Assembly: GCA_004794785.1 (NCBI GenBank)
Contig: SJOL01007625.1
Location: 1 to 64,000, forward strand
Length of the DNA stretch: 64,000 nucleotides
Origin: Opisthorchis felineus
Lineage: Eukaryota > Platyhelminthes > Trematoda > Opisthorchiida > Opisthorchiidae
Direction: 5' to 3'
This document shows positions 38,001-45,477 of the stretch, piece after piece (the first letter of the stretch is position 1; each line of letters starts with the position of its first letter). The notes under the pieces were generated by a model. That model saw only the letters and a program-made list of their open reading frames with translations. It was not told the origin of the DNA and did not search any database. Position numbers and translations under genes: made by a program.

Positions 38001-39642
38001 TTAGCCGCCCAGTCTAAAGTAAGTATTATGTTCTGGATAGTTCCGTTTCGAGCAGCGTTCACTTTGAGGGAGTTCGTGGTTTTTCTTGTATTTTTCTACT
38101 CTGAGGGTTGATTTCCAGCATTTTGTCGGTCCAACCAAGAAGCTCAACATATCCCCAGAGGAATCCAGAGACAACACAATGGATGTTTATTCCAGATGTA
38201 AACAAACCCAAGCTTTGGTTTGTACACAGTTTTAGCGGCGCAGTGCTTGGGAAATACGGCGCTGTCATGCTTCCAACGAGCTGTATCGCGGTTAGTCGAT
38301 TTGACCGTCGGATTCCAGACGTCCGTCCAAGTGCTTGCTATCTAGAAGTAACTTGAAATGGCTACTTACCAGAAGAGCTTCTGAACGTGTCTGATGTATT
38401 ATAGACAGTAATCCATTCAGCAAGTGATAATAATACACTTGGACAACACTTTATTATACCTCTTTGGGGCATTCTACCCGTTTTTTAGAACCATATGACT
38501 ATCCATAGAAGTGAGACACTCTTGTTTTGACAAAGGGATTCTTAACGCTCTTGAGCTAAAAAAAACGCCGCAGCCGTTGGTTGTGCGAGCGCAGCGCCAA
38601 TGTCGTGTTTTCACCATTTGATGATTGCGTAGAATATTGAAATTGTGGTAATGTGTTTTTTCCAAGAGGGCCGATTCACGTTGATGGAAAGTGGTTTGGT
38701 GATAAACTACCTGCAGAACGAAAGTTATTTCATCTGAAAGTTAGCTTTAAGCAGTGCGGTATGAGACATGGTTCAATCGGCCGCAGTCCCCGAGTTTCGG
38801 TCAACCTTGAGTTCTACTTCTACCCAAACTGTGCGGAGTTAGCGAAATACAAACAATTGAATGGACTGAATTCTAGCTGAACCCCTCGTTTCTACGATGT
38901 CTGTATTGCACAAAATCTGTCTCATTGTTCAGTCGGTAAAATATTCCAGACAGGACATTTTCTCGATGGAACACACTATTCGTAAGGTTGCTGAAAGCCC
39001 TTCGACGATGAATTTCATAAACAAAAGATTCAGCTGGGATTAAGTGTATTCTCGGTTTAAACGAGTGTACTTAGCGAATTTCACCCAATTTGAATTCAAG
39101 CAGATCATAAGATTGACGGCGCCTACCTGATTAGCCCCAAGAAGGATAAAACAGGTCGTTGGTTGTCGAAAAGTTTCTAGTAACCTTATGGAGCACTGTG
39201 TTACGTTTGTACAATATATTGCGTTACGTCGAACATCGTACTAACTAAAACATGAGGCGGCCTAGTACAGCAAATTCAGTTGAAGAACATCATTAGCGAA
39301 AGATTAAGCTGGGATTCAGGTGAGTCTCCCTTTAAAATCAATTTGTTTTGCAACTAAGTGTATTTCGCGCATTTTACTCGTATTGTGCTTGTACGTACAA
39401 ACAACTGGTTGAATTTAGAACACTGCAATTTTTCGCATCATTTTAGTTGACTAAGTATAAATTGCTACATTGACCTTAACTGTGCCTCAGTGAGACTGTT
39501 CGTTTTTGCTTCTGTTCCTTAGGTTCCAATTGAAGACACAGACACCGTGATTGACGATACGAGTCTACCTACGGGTGTAACCAGTGTAGCCAACCAGCAT
39601 ACATTAGCCATTCCAACATCAGACCCTCTCTTGAGTTTATAA
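17150..39642 (+). CDS. DRC5 (TCTE1): DRC5/TCTE1, dynein regulatory complex LRR subunit (whole gene)
   Basis: DRC5 (TCTE1, FAP155) is a component of the nexin-dynein regulatory complex that links outer doublet microtubules and regulates dynein in motile cilia and sperm flagella. Proposed exons: 17150-17152 (start, inferred), 17196-17502, 23142-23494, 25064-25308, 28759-29053, 33520-33663, 37857-38018, 39523-39642. The model gives about 542 residues, against about 500 in mammals. From N to C: a low-complexity leader; the diagnostic RRIIAEDP block at residues 73-80; a conserved CC..W..HGGSWKR block; an acidic linker; GMNFEW; then about six ribonuclease-inhibitor-type leucine-rich repeats. All internal splice phases agree and all introns are GT-AG. 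It is the only + strand gene I can name. The nearest downstream AATAAA on this strand is at 40339. The first codon and the last exon are the uncertain parts. Confidence 0.9.
17196..17502 (+). CDS. DRC5 (TCTE1): DRC5 exon 2
   Basis: The exon is bounded by acceptor TTTCTCAATAG and donor GTAAGT. It encodes a Ser/Pro/Lys-rich leader followed by the conserved RRIIAEDPTFNLAAV and a Leu/Cys-rich helix ending ENFA. In mammalian TCTE1 the same RRIIAEDP motif begins the conserved part of the protein. It ends in phase 1 (one base, T, left over), matching the two bases supplied by the next exon. Confidence 0.9.
18467..18660 (+). repeat. tRNA-derived SINE, copy A
   Basis: The head carries pol III box A- and box B-like sequences (ATAGTTCAGTGCTTAAGG and GTGGTTTGAACCC). 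It is followed by a body with GGCTTGGGCAACCTGGCAG and TCCCAGCCCTCGTG and a tail CAGCTGAACGATTACTATTA. It shares this layout with the copies at 51.4, 52.0 and 52.45 kb. It lies in DRC5 intron 1. Confidence 0.85.
19428..19850 (-). other. 140-codon intronic ORF, unknown
   Basis: An uninterrupted frame with an ATG start reads MFSSSTVFSDFVRTN and ends GRPKRIIFMS-stop, on the strand opposite to DRC5 and inside its intron 1. No signal peptide, clear membrane segment or family motif is visible, and no splice sites are needed. It is longer than most chance frames in this base composition, but there is no positive evidence of coding. It could be the remnant of a retroelement or retrocopy. Confidence 0.2.
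20166..20512 (-). mobile_element. LINE 3'-end fragment
   Basis: On the minus strand, frame-shifted pieces read FPGHVLRMPNHR and YRCQWHSCCQFLSRLFG-stop. These match the C-terminal end of the LINE at 45.5-47.4 kb ([12 protein letters not shown] and [19 protein letters not shown]). Only the last hundred or so codons of the element remain. It sits in DRC5 intron 1. Confidence 0.75.
22971..23005. repeat. (TA)n microsatellite
   Basis: An alternating TA tract with one TG interruption. It lies in DRC5 intron 1, about 140 bp before exon 3. Confidence 0.95.
23142..23494 (+). CDS. DRC5 (TCTE1): DRC5 exon 3
   Basis: The acceptor is TTCTTTAAG and the donor GTCAGT. It encodes YNSSVLAHLDHQQKRRLL, then DTLPPNLPLKVTAHII, then EDPYWCRCCQEHW and SRHGGSWKRAFFE, and ends LLPPLKQQPKDKKS. 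The CC-W-HGGSWKR-FFE block is the most diagnostic part of TCTE1. Using the upstream acceptor (AAG before ATAATTCC) rather than the nearer CAG restores the codon split with exon 2. It ends in phase 0. Confidence 0.92.
24629..24994 (+). other. 121-codon intronic ORF, unknown
   Basis: Inside DRC5 intron 3 an ATG in good context (GCCACATGG) opens a clean 121-codon frame. It starts MDFSRLYTHNTLGKLNE, then a basic patch GERRRKKILRQ, then a hydrophobic stretch (GWILNIGIMIYGGLFFE) that could be a membrane segment, and ends LQAAGGTY. It ends about 70 bp before the next DRC5 exon. I recognise no family. It could be an intronic gene, a piece of a transposable element or chance. Confidence 0.3.
25064..25308 (+). 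CDS. DRC5 (TCTE1): DRC5 exon 4
   Basis: The acceptor is TTATTTTACAG and the donor GTAGGC. It begins with an acidic linker (EDRSDDESDSEQD), as in mammals. Then come VLAKLVHLEELAVTYG, the invariant-looking KDCGMNFEWSMFQFT and SLCKALQQHPSIKVLHLT. It ends two bases into an Arg codon that the next exon completes. The alternative open frame through this exon (24981-25181) is a shadow. Confidence 0.93.
25309..28758 (+). other. DRC5 intron 4, no gene seen
   Basis: A 3.45-kb intron with no frame over about 60 codons that looks coding. It has a short (CAA)n run near 26100. The segment 25700-26110 contains CCAATCAG motifs and ends in a repeat-like GA-rich and CAA-rich stretch. It could be a solo-LTR-like relic, but no terminal repeats were found. 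Confidence 0.4.
28759..29053 (+). CDS. DRC5 (TCTE1): DRC5 exon 5 (LRRs 1-3)
   Basis: The acceptor is CTTTTTACAG and the donor GTGAGC. It completes Arg and reads SRVDSERCRVL, then LRR units LECLDLAHNFIGDRGARAL, IQTLNLADNRLQASGG and LVRLNLRLNRLKDDGG. The LxxLxLxxNxIxDxGAxxL pattern is the ribonuclease-inhibitor-type repeat of TCTE1. It ends in phase 0 after IAIAK. The unspliced read-through frame continues to 29194 but loses similarity exactly at the donor. Confidence 0.95.
29540..29700 (+). mobile_element. Penelope-like RT-start fragment
   Basis: Two adjacent frames give TALDERALRK and VPISGADKGAYITVRNASNYN, the latter resembling the 'ADKGxxxVVMNxxxY' start of a Penelope reverse transcriptase. 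The fragment is frame-shifted, short and lies in DRC5 intron 5 close behind exon 5. It is divergent from the copy at 3.5-4.3 kb. Confidence 0.45.
31005..31330 (-). repeat. Sm-alpha-like SINE, copy 1
   Basis: Read on the minus strand it starts TCTGAGAAGTC, carries a tRNA-like region (CGGCTGAATGGTTAG..), then a hammerhead block, and ends CTTCTCGGCTTTTCAGC..GGCTTCATCTACAGGATGAAAT. It is co-linear with copies 2 (31335-31690 +) and 3 (61040-61365 +). Its 5' end faces that of copy 2, forming a head-to-head pair in DRC5 intron 5. The layout (pol III promoter plus hammerhead in a roughly 330-bp SINE) is that of schistosome Sm-alpha. Confidence 0.7.
31061..31106 (-). ncRNA. Hammerhead ribozyme in SINE copy 1
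   Basis: The minus strand reads stem I GCGGTG, core CTGATGA, a stem-loop position TTCCC..GAAT, core GAAA, then CAGCCGTA and stem I return CCCTGC. Both conserved core boxes are intact and stem I pairs at five of six positions. Stem II is weakened by mismatches compared with copies 2 and 3, so activity is doubtful. Confidence 0.6.
31335..31690 (+). repeat. Sm-alpha-like SINE, copy 2
   Basis: It is co-linear with copy 3 at 61 kb: GGGCCATTCAATACGTG, then CTGCTGATC..GGCCGAACAGTTAG (box A-like), GGGTTACGAAACTCC (box B-like), a hammerhead block, and an end at GATTGGCTTCACTTACATGACGAAAT. The 5' end abuts inverted copy 1. Confidence 0.7.
31580..31626 (+). ncRNA. Hammerhead ribozyme relic in SINE copy 2
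   Basis: CTGATGAGTCCCAATAAGG matches the first core box and stem II of schistosome Sm-alpha hammerheads. The second core box is damaged (AGAAGA instead of GAAACA), so this copy should not cleave. The predicted old cleavage point is after the A of TGTA at 31620. Confidence 0.55.
32460..32560 (+). repeat. Possible tRNA-like SINE head
   Basis: GTAGCTGAACGGTTAGCTGG resembles a pol III box A, and CGCAGGTTAAAT a degraded box B, at tRNA-like spacing. The body of neither SINE family in the window follows, so the assignment is weak. Confidence 0.25.
33520..33663 (+). CDS. DRC5 (TCTE1): DRC5 exon 6 (LRRs 4-5)
   Basis: The acceptor is ACTTTTCCAAG and the donor GTAAGT. It is 48 codons, phase 0 at both ends. 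It encodes SLLRNTTLRELNLAAND, then FAHVVGYNTALTHLDLSN and NQMGP. Spliced to exon 5 it gives GGIAIAKSLLRNTTL, aligning without gaps to the mammalian GGQALAHALQTNKCL. This confirms the junction. Confidence 0.93.
34891..34896 (-). terminator. AATAAA poly(A) signal for the antisense gene
   Basis: TTTATT on the given strand is AATAAA on the minus strand, 168 nt downstream of the stop of the exon at 35064-35330. A normal 3' UTR length for a compact gene. Confidence 0.4.
35064..35330 (-). CDS. Antisense gene N, terminal exon
   Basis: The acceptor CTCCCCTGTCTCAG opens a phase-0 frame of 88 codons: HVGFSLGFESHESEQIQL, then ITERAAEPVSVIAQQRLL, and the end GSRNSYFTPEERP-stop. It joins in phase to the exon at 36755-37038. 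The composition is that of an ordinary hydrophilic protein tail. I do not recognise the family. It lies wholly inside DRC5 intron 6, on the opposite strand. Confidence 0.5.
   Translation of the reverse strand, partial: HVGFSLGFESHESEQIQLKGSPNATGITERAAEPVSVIAQQRLLIRNESLKQAFLTGFQQDFPSPGKHPHHTSPFGSRNSYFTPEERP
36755..37038 (-). CDS. Antisense gene N, internal exon
   Basis: On the minus strand a weak acceptor (TATGCTAAGCAG) and a strong donor (AAG|GTGAGT) bound a frame encoding LRIYENVEKSGEEEDMG, IYDLPENKQENSIRLISD, KVTSWLVDLLMQTGKRIC and FGFEYAFEFIGTVHDLYSK. It ends in phase 0, as the exon at 35330 requires. The product is not recognised; the second half looks like a folded domain. Upstream exons would lie at higher coordinates and overlap DRC5 antisense. 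Confidence 0.5.
37857..38018 (+). CDS. DRC5 (TCTE1): DRC5 exon 7 (last LRR)
   Basis: The acceptor is TTTTTTATCAG and the donor GTAAGT. It is 54 codons, phase 0. It encodes EASRRLLDGMVRNETLLYF, DLRFTGSCQEAEYTIYQQ and a coiled C-terminal helix NQDNLRKRLAAQSK. It matches the mammalian GKQLLEGMSDNKTLLEFDL and ESEYLIGQAL regions. Confidence 0.92.
38119..38235 (+). CDS. DRC5 (TCTE1): DRC5 alternative C-terminal exon
   Basis: The acceptor TTGATTTCCAG lies 100 bp after exon 7 and opens in the right phase: HFVGPTKKLNISPEES and on to TAG. The HF pair falls where mammalian TCTE1 has SHFMS near its C-terminus, which favours use of this exon. It may end the protein at 38235. Alternatively a weak phase-0 donor (TTG|GTTTGT) at 38217 could splice on to 39523. 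Confidence 0.5.
   Translation, partial: HFVGPTKKLNISPEESRDNTMDVYSRCKQTQALVCTQF
38770..39210 (+). repeat. Hammerhead-bearing repeat family, copy
   Basis: It contains the family blocks CGCAGTCCCCGAGTTTCGGTC, AACACACTATTCGTAAGGTTGCTGAAA and AAAGATTCAGCTGGGATT. It also has a decayed hammerhead at 39121-39163 (CTGATTA for CTGATGA, TAAA for GAAA). The open frame at 38653-38880 runs through this repeat and is not a gene. A further partial copy covers about 39270-39370. Confidence 0.65.
39121..39163 (+). ncRNA. Degenerate hammerhead ribozyme
   Basis: GCCTACCTGATTAGCCCCAAG is followed by AAGGATAAAACAGGTC. This is the same architecture as the intact copies at 58.8 and 59.1 kb, but with G8 of the core changed to T and the GAAA box changed to TAAA. 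It is predicted inactive. Confidence 0.55.
39523..39642 (+). CDS. DRC5 (TCTE1): DRC5 terminal exon (long form)
   Basis: The acceptor TCTGTTCCTTAG opens in phase 0, as exon 7 requires. It encodes VPIEDTDTVIDDTSLP and on to SDPLLSL-TAA (39 residues). This acidic tail has no counterpart I know in mammals. A poly(A) signal AATAAA is at 40339-40344. Confidence 0.55.
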   Translation, partial: VPIEDTDTVIDDTSLPTGVTSVANQHTLAIPTSDPLLSL

Positions 39643-40430
39643 GATTAATCCTACGTATCTATTCGAAGCTGTCCGCGATAACTGCCCATGAGTGAGAAAG
39701 GCACCATGATTGTTACAAAGATGAACAGGGTATTCAGCCACGTTATATGTGTTCTTCTATTTTGATCGTACTATTTGGGTTGTCGAAAACACTGGAAACT
39801 GGTCACCAGCACTAGCAGCTAAAGGCATTTTCAACTGCAAGCGTGTATTTTAGCACCAGAACCTTGTAGTCGTCAATACGGTGGTGGATTTTCGAATGAG
39901 AGCTACAGTGAACATTGTTGCAGAGAGGCTGTATTCGGTGAGTCGCCCTAAAATTTTAACCTATTCAAAATCGCCAACTTTTGGATGCGTTCACTCGCAT
40001 GCTCAAAAGCGTTCAACACACTGATTAGAGGCGAAATTACCTTTGGATATCTGTAGCTGATGAATCAGCATGAATATCAGTACACCAGCAGTAGTGAAAG
40101 CTGGCGCTCAACTGCCATACGACCATGGGCGAAGAAGGCCCCAGTTAGACGGGACCATTACTCAAAGCTCACTACTGATGTCACAATTTTATTGAATTTA
40201 GCGACGGAATTTAGAGGCAGATGCTACACAGTATGCGGTAAACTATCAATATGTCAATGACTTCGGAGAACTCCAGCGAGTCTCCAGTTGCAGCAGTTTC
40301 GACCATAACTTATTTGAAAGTTGTATTGTGAAGAAAAGAATAAAAATGGGTGGAGAAGGGACTTAGTGCTACTCTACCGCAATCATTTCGATGTGCCTAT
40401 ACCTCCAGATATTCATTCAGATGGATAGAA

Positions 40431-41290
40431 ACCGACAAAGTCGCCACTGACATCGATTAGCACCCATATCTTGCCGCACCTCCAACCATGCAGTGGAGCA
40501 TCATGCAGACCCCATCCTGGTAGGCGAGTCACACGGACTTCCCATAATCTCTTCTACACCTCTCTGCCGGGTCAAAGTTTGACCACCTTTCTGCTTGCAC
40601 CACTCTGATTTGGCCACGGAAGGCAGCACTTCTCTGCAAACCATGATTCGGCATACTCAACACATGACCTAACTACCGCAACTTTCGGGCTGAACACATT
40701 CTTCGATTGAAGTCCCCGTTGCACAACTGAACACCCAACTTCTAATTTCACCCTTGCGGATTTGCCGGCACCAGCCTACACGAGCTATGGTTCTGAGAAA
40801 ACGGTTGTCAAAGACCTGAAGACTCCTCATTTCCGCCGCTCGTAGGGACCACGTCTCAGTCACACAGCGGAACAGCCTGTACTGTAGCCTGTCTCAAATT
40901 AGTAAACGCGATCCGAGCCTTACAGATTCGTGCATGTCACTCTAAAATCGGAACTTATGCAACTTTCAAGATACGTAAAACGCTCTACGACCTCGAGTGC
41001 TTCTCCTCTGATTGTAGGGGACGTGTATATCCAGGAGCATGACCCTACACTCTGTGATTGCAAAGCGCATTTCAAAGGACGGAATGGCGCATCCAAAAAC
41101 ATCTGGGCCTTCTCTTCGAAGACGAGACTGTCGACTGTTGTTGGAGGAGCAAAATTAACATGTAAGGAGATGCAAAACAATCTCATCCCTCGAGAAGTGG
41201 AGGAAACAAAACGAAATAGCCCGACTAAAATAAGCCAAGCAAATGGTGTCTGCTACCTTTGCTTGTTGAATGAGCTGCTAGACTGAGCGC
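40431..41290 (-). mobile_element. LINE reverse transcriptase C-terminal fragment
   Basis: Minus-strand pieces read LHVNFAPPTTVDSLVFEEKAQ-like sequence, then EALEVVERFTYLESCISSD, then (frame-shifted) ETWSLRAAEMRSLQVFDNRF. The final NRCQWRL..RFLS block lies near 40440. FTYLGS and RRLxVFDxRCLR are the typical C-terminal RT blocks of the AP-endonuclease LINEs also seen at 45-47 kb. The copy is inverted, broken by stops and 5'-truncated. Confidence 0.8.
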
Positions 41291-41989
41291 CTCTCTCTCC
41301 GCCTTCGTTGTGGCTTACCGGTCTCTGATTCCTCACATTTTAACTGGTGTTCATCCAACTTTAACGAGCGTAACTGTATGACTCGTTCGACCGATTCGTC
41401 TTTGCTCTGTCCCCTTCACTATGGCATCAGAATTCACGCGTGCTACACTTCCGTTCAGCCCGATCGCCTCAGGGCTATAGTCACGTCTAACTGACTATGA
41501 GGCCCAGTCAGCCAATTTGATGCACAAGCACCAACATGAAAGGGGAAAAGGGAAGTCGCACATGTAGAGATTTAAGTGGGAAATGTGTGCCCACACAGTA
41601 CGTCCATTGTATGTCCCGATGACTGAGAAGGTGTATGGCATTCTAGCCGCATGCTGAAAGCTCCAAGACTCAGGTGACTGTAGCTTCACATCGAGACCCT
41701 AAAATGCGGTTGACACTTTGGGACTGATTTACTTACACATTTATTCTGATCCCTGGACGTTTCCGAAAAGATCCTAGCATGGTAGGATCTTCCAATCAAC
41801 CTACGCTGTTCTGTGACGATGTATTGATCAATTCTGGTGTGCACTCCGACCTTATAATCCATTCTTTTGCGACCTTGAACAATGTGCTATATCACACGAA
41901 TTCAAAAGTACATTGGATACGGAGCCAGCACAACCGTACCCTGCCTTCTTACTTAGTCTGGCCGGACAGCACCTCTGTACCTGCTTAAG

Positions 41990-42330
41990 GGATGGAATAC
42001 GAACTCACGCGGAACAGTGCACAACCTCACGTGAGGCATCCAGGAAATAGCGTATGAAAACAACTGCTCTAGTTTATGCCTGTAGGTCCGCCATTGATAG
42101 GAGCATTGAAGAAATCGTCTGCTCACATTGGCAGGATGCACTGGTAGCCAGACATTCTTGTTTCCCTGGCCGCGGCTTGAAAAACCATGGGGACGATTGC
42201 ATTTGGACTTTTCTGGTTCTTTGCGAGGGTCTATGTCCCCGATTATCGCTATGGTTATTATGGTTAAACGGGCTGTGATCGCGGAAAACTATCCATCATT
42301 AGCCAGTCCTGCATAGGTTGAAGTTCCACA
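41990..42330 (+). mobile_element. Ty3/gypsy (CsRn1-like) integrase relic
   Basis: Across a one-base frameshift near 42165 the + strand reads VYACRSAIDRSIEEIVCS, then PWPRLEKPWGRLHLDFSG, then SLRGSMSPIIAMVIMV. This is the W-P-G-D-x-D-I-E linker after the HHCC zinc finger, then the P-W-x-R-x-H-x-D-F-x-G-P start of the integrase catalytic core. GAG, RT and recognisable LTRs are not found nearby, so it is an isolated pol scrap. The sequences 41780-41990 and 42480-42900 may belong to the same insertion. Confidence 0.7.
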
Positions 42331-43690
42331 GCCTCCGGTAACATTCAATGGAGCCCCGCACATAGCTCACGAGTTTGCGCACTTCTGTACATCTAAAAAA
42401 TCCACAACATACCAGTTGAGCTGAACCATCTGTTGATGCCCTAAATCTGGGAGGTATGAAGCCGGTAGGCGGCGGAAACATCTAACAAATTTGCGCGCAC
42501 CTTTTTGCGATCATATCAGGCGAGACGTGGTATCTTTTTATGTCTCGGATGATGCATATGCTTGCCCTTGTACTTAATGTTACCAAAAAATATTACCTTA
42601 CACTGAAACCACCAGATGAGGTCGTCCCACGTCCCTTCACTCTCGACACAGGTAGTCATTTGGGAAATCCCCAAAGAGGTCGAGACCAAAGGACACTGCA
42701 TCGCGACTCAGAACAGCTCTGGAAACTAACGCCTCCCAGTTAATCAAAGGAGTACATTGATTGCATCCTTAAGCAGCACAACTTGGTATAAGGCGAGCAT
42801 TCGGTCCCGTGATTCCCATCAGCGTGTCTGAAGAGGGAAGCGTTTTTCATACTGTAACGCTGGCGGAACGGACACCGTCAGAAATGGTCAAAGTAGTTCA
42901 CTAGGGGATGACGGTCAGAAGAAGTACTTAAAGGGTTTTTATTCGAGAGCGGGGGAGAAACTGCGTTCATAACGCCCGTTTTTTCACAAGACATTAGCTA
43001 GAGTGCACGTCAACGAAATCGTCTAAATCATTACCAAAAAGATACTTGTTCTGGAGACACTGTCGGATTCCTTCTGATGCGTTTTTTTATAGATACAGAT
43101 TAATTCACTTTGGAATACAGAAGACAATACTCTCGGAAGGTAGATTCACGCTTTTTTTTACCTAAGCTGAGTTTTCCAACGCAGTGGAAAGCCAACAGCT
43201 GGTTGACCTATTAAACTACTGGACCACTGGAAACGCTAGAATTAGAACAGCAGAGGAGTAGAACACAGAGACTACTTTGAGTCAAACCAGAACTGAAGGT
43301 TAAGAACGCATAAAGTTTTCAGAACGGCTGCAGAGTCAACAGCGTGTGACTTTAATGTCAAATAAACGGACTGAGTGCCTAAAAAGAAAGCCACATTTCA
43401 GACTAATACCCTATCGCCATCTGACGAAATTCGTGTTTAAACGGGGTGCAGTTAGCCATAGAGTCAAAAATAAAGCCGGACAGAGTGGTGCATTTCAATG
43501 ACCAATTAAATAAAATTTCAGTAAACGTAAAAAGCATTACGAAGGATTGTACAGAAATAACGGGGTCTGAAACACTCTAGGAAACACAGGAACGGTCTTG
43601 CTATTCCCTAAAAGCTTCAATGGACGGTGTATACGGAATGATAGCATGTAGGAAATGCAGTGTGATAAAAGTAACTTTTGCTCAACGGTG

Positions 43691-43696
43691 TTTATT
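43691..43696 (-). terminator. AATAAA poly(A) signal for gene M
   Basis: TTTATT on the given strand is AATAAA on the minus strand, 136 nt past the stop of the exon at 43832-44407. Confidence 0.5.
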
Positions 43697-43831
43697 ACCG
43701 AAAATAATTGAAAATTCCTAGAGCGTAGCGCTTCAACTGTACAAAATTATCACCAAAACATCCATTCCATACACGGTGCACGTGTGCGCTTGACGAGAAT
43801 CTGTCGTACGTTAAGATGGAATGCTGTCCAA

Positions 43832-44407
43832 CTATTTGGTTCTAACGGGTAGACACAACGAATCTGGAGCAGTAGCTACTGTGGATTCATTTGGAGTTTT
43901 CAATGACCCAAGCTGTCCAACGGCTTGAAAACCGCGGGGAAGGATGACCGGTCTCCAACAGTTATGTCCAAGATAAACTATTGCCAGATCACTGTTTTGG
44001 TAGGCTCCGTTGGATGCTGGGTCTGGGTTATTCAGTAACAATCGGTGAACCTGCCCTGGCCACAATGAAGTACATGTGCTAAGAGAGATTGGAGCGGAGG
44101 GCAGCGTAGAAACAGGAATGCTTGGCTGCCTGAACAATTTAGGATCAGGATTGTTGGTTGAAGGAGTGGGAAGTGAGGCACAAGTAGTCGACTGGATGGG
44201 TAATATTACGCGTGAGGACGAATTCGGTTGTTCATTCGCAGTGGGAGGCAACCACTTGGGTTCGGTTTGTGTCTTCATAATCAATACGGTATTTCCGAGG
44301 CCAGCGAAGCCAGAAACCCCTAGTGTAGAAGTCGGCATCACCATTGAGATCGGGACGCATTGGTTGAATGATGTTGTTGGACACGAAGCGGAACAAGGGA
44401 GGGACGG
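43832..44407 (-). CDS. Gene M terminal exon, Pro/Ser/Thr-rich
   Basis: The acceptor ATATATATTTCAG opens in phase 0 and runs 191 codons to a stop. It starts PSLPCSASCPTTSFNQCV, with a proline/serine/threonine-rich middle (NNPDPKLFRQPSIPVSTL), then a more ordinary end (NSDLAIVYLGHNCWRPVIL) and LCLPVRTK-stop. It joins in phase to the exon at 47986-48409. It looks like the disordered C-terminus of a nuclear or regulatory protein, but I recognise no domain. The opposite-strand frame at 44076-44411 is its shadow. Confidence 0.6.
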   Translation of the reverse strand, partial: PSLPCSASCPTTSFNQCVPISMVMPTSTLGVSGFAGLGNTVLIMKTQTEPKWLPPTANEQPNSSSRVILPIQSTTCASLPTPSTNNPDPKLFRQPSIPVSTLPSAPISLSTCTSLWPGQVHRLLLNNPDPASNGAYQNSDLAIVYLGHNCWRPVILPRGFQAVGQLGSLKTPNESTVATAPDSLCLPVRTK

Positions 44408-44609
44408 CTGAAATATATATTTTCCTAAAGGATTAAACCAGTTACGAAGATCCCAGAGATAATCAAAATAGGAAACTTCCGCAGGTCTCATTCTAAATGG
44501 TCCTTCCAGCCTGGGAGGTTCCTAATAAAGGAGCCTTTGAGCTGCTAATTTTATGTGACGGTTTTGAGCATTTCATTTCCATGTCTAAACGAATCATTTG
44601 CATATTCAG

Positions 44610-44855
44610 GCCAACCTGTATGCATTCACCTCAAAAGCTGAAACGAACCGAGATGCTGCTTGCGATTTGACTCCTGATTTGCGCGGACATACATTTCTGG
44701 ACATGTCTCACACCTGCAAACTCATCGTTGTTCCGATCATATGCTTTAAGGTCCTAATATGGTCAGTGAAAACCGTGAGAACAGCAGGTTTTTCTTACTA
44801 CTGCACGTGTGAACCTGAAAACAAAAGTCAGTCATTCAAACTGCTTACGCACTTG
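44610..44855 (+). CDS. Candidate gene P exon 1
   Basis: The acceptor TTTGCATATTCAG opens in phase 0: ANLYAFTSKAETNRDAAC, then LTPDLRGHTFLDMSHTCKL and FSYYCTCEPENKSQSFKLL. A donor-like TTG|GTGACG at 44855 leaves phase 0 and links to the candidate at 44960. The sequence looks like a folded domain but I cannot name it. It lies opposite, and just upstream of, the terminal exon of gene M, so both cannot be assumed expressed. Confidence 0.35.
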
Positions 44856-44959
44856 GTGACGATATTCAATAAAGAGTTACGAACGACCCACAGTTCTGAA
44901 CAACTGTCAAGCAATCACTAATGTGGCGCAGTATATACCGCAGCAACACGCATTTCCAG

Positions 44960-45130
44960 GTCGCCGATTCGAACAGCGATCACCGTGAAAACGATGACAT
45001 ATTATCCGTAACTACATCAACCTCGTCTGAAAAATCCTCCTCTTGTCCTGATACGATTATTGTGGTTAGAAGGAAGGACTGGACTCGGACTACGAACCTA
45101 TCGCACCGTATCAAAAGTGCATATGTTTAG
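44960..45130 (+). CDS. Candidate gene P exon 2
   Basis: The acceptor CGCATTTCCAG opens in phase 0: VADSNSDHRENDDILSV, then TTSTSSEKSSSCPDTIIVV, an acidic and serine-rich linker. The frame stays open to a TAG at 45130. The true 3' border, if it is an internal exon, is not clear. Confidence 0.3.
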   Translation, partial: VADSNSDHRENDDILSVTTSTSSEKSSSCPDTIIVVRRKDWTRTTNLSHRIKSAYV

Positions 45131-45477
45131 TTGTACCATGAAAGTAAGACATTATACATTCAAGAAGTGTGCCATCAGTAAACGTTGGACAAACGAGACT
45201 AACCACGCTCGAGCGGTGCGTGTGTTAGCCCAGTCCTCCAAACAACAGTCCACCATCTGTCCTAATACGCAGTCTTCATTTGAAACGGAGAGTATCTGAA
45301 ATATATACGCCACAAATACAACGTTCGATCATATCAGGTCCTTAGTCAACAGAGTAAAGTATTCAGACAACTTTCCATAACACAGGCAGCTGGGGAGAAG
45401 CTAAAAGAAGTACTCAGAAGAGCTTATTTTGGGAACAGACAGGGCAACGACAGCTAGTCACCAAAAGAAGTATGTTA

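Noticed and set aside
38653..38880. 75-codon + ORF
   Set aside because: It runs through the hammerhead-bearing repeat; the same DNA recurs at 58.8 kb without an open frame.
44610..44855. PTB/PID domain assignment for the + exon
   Set aside because: Only a loose resemblance around the Cys-containing end; core PTB positions do not line up.
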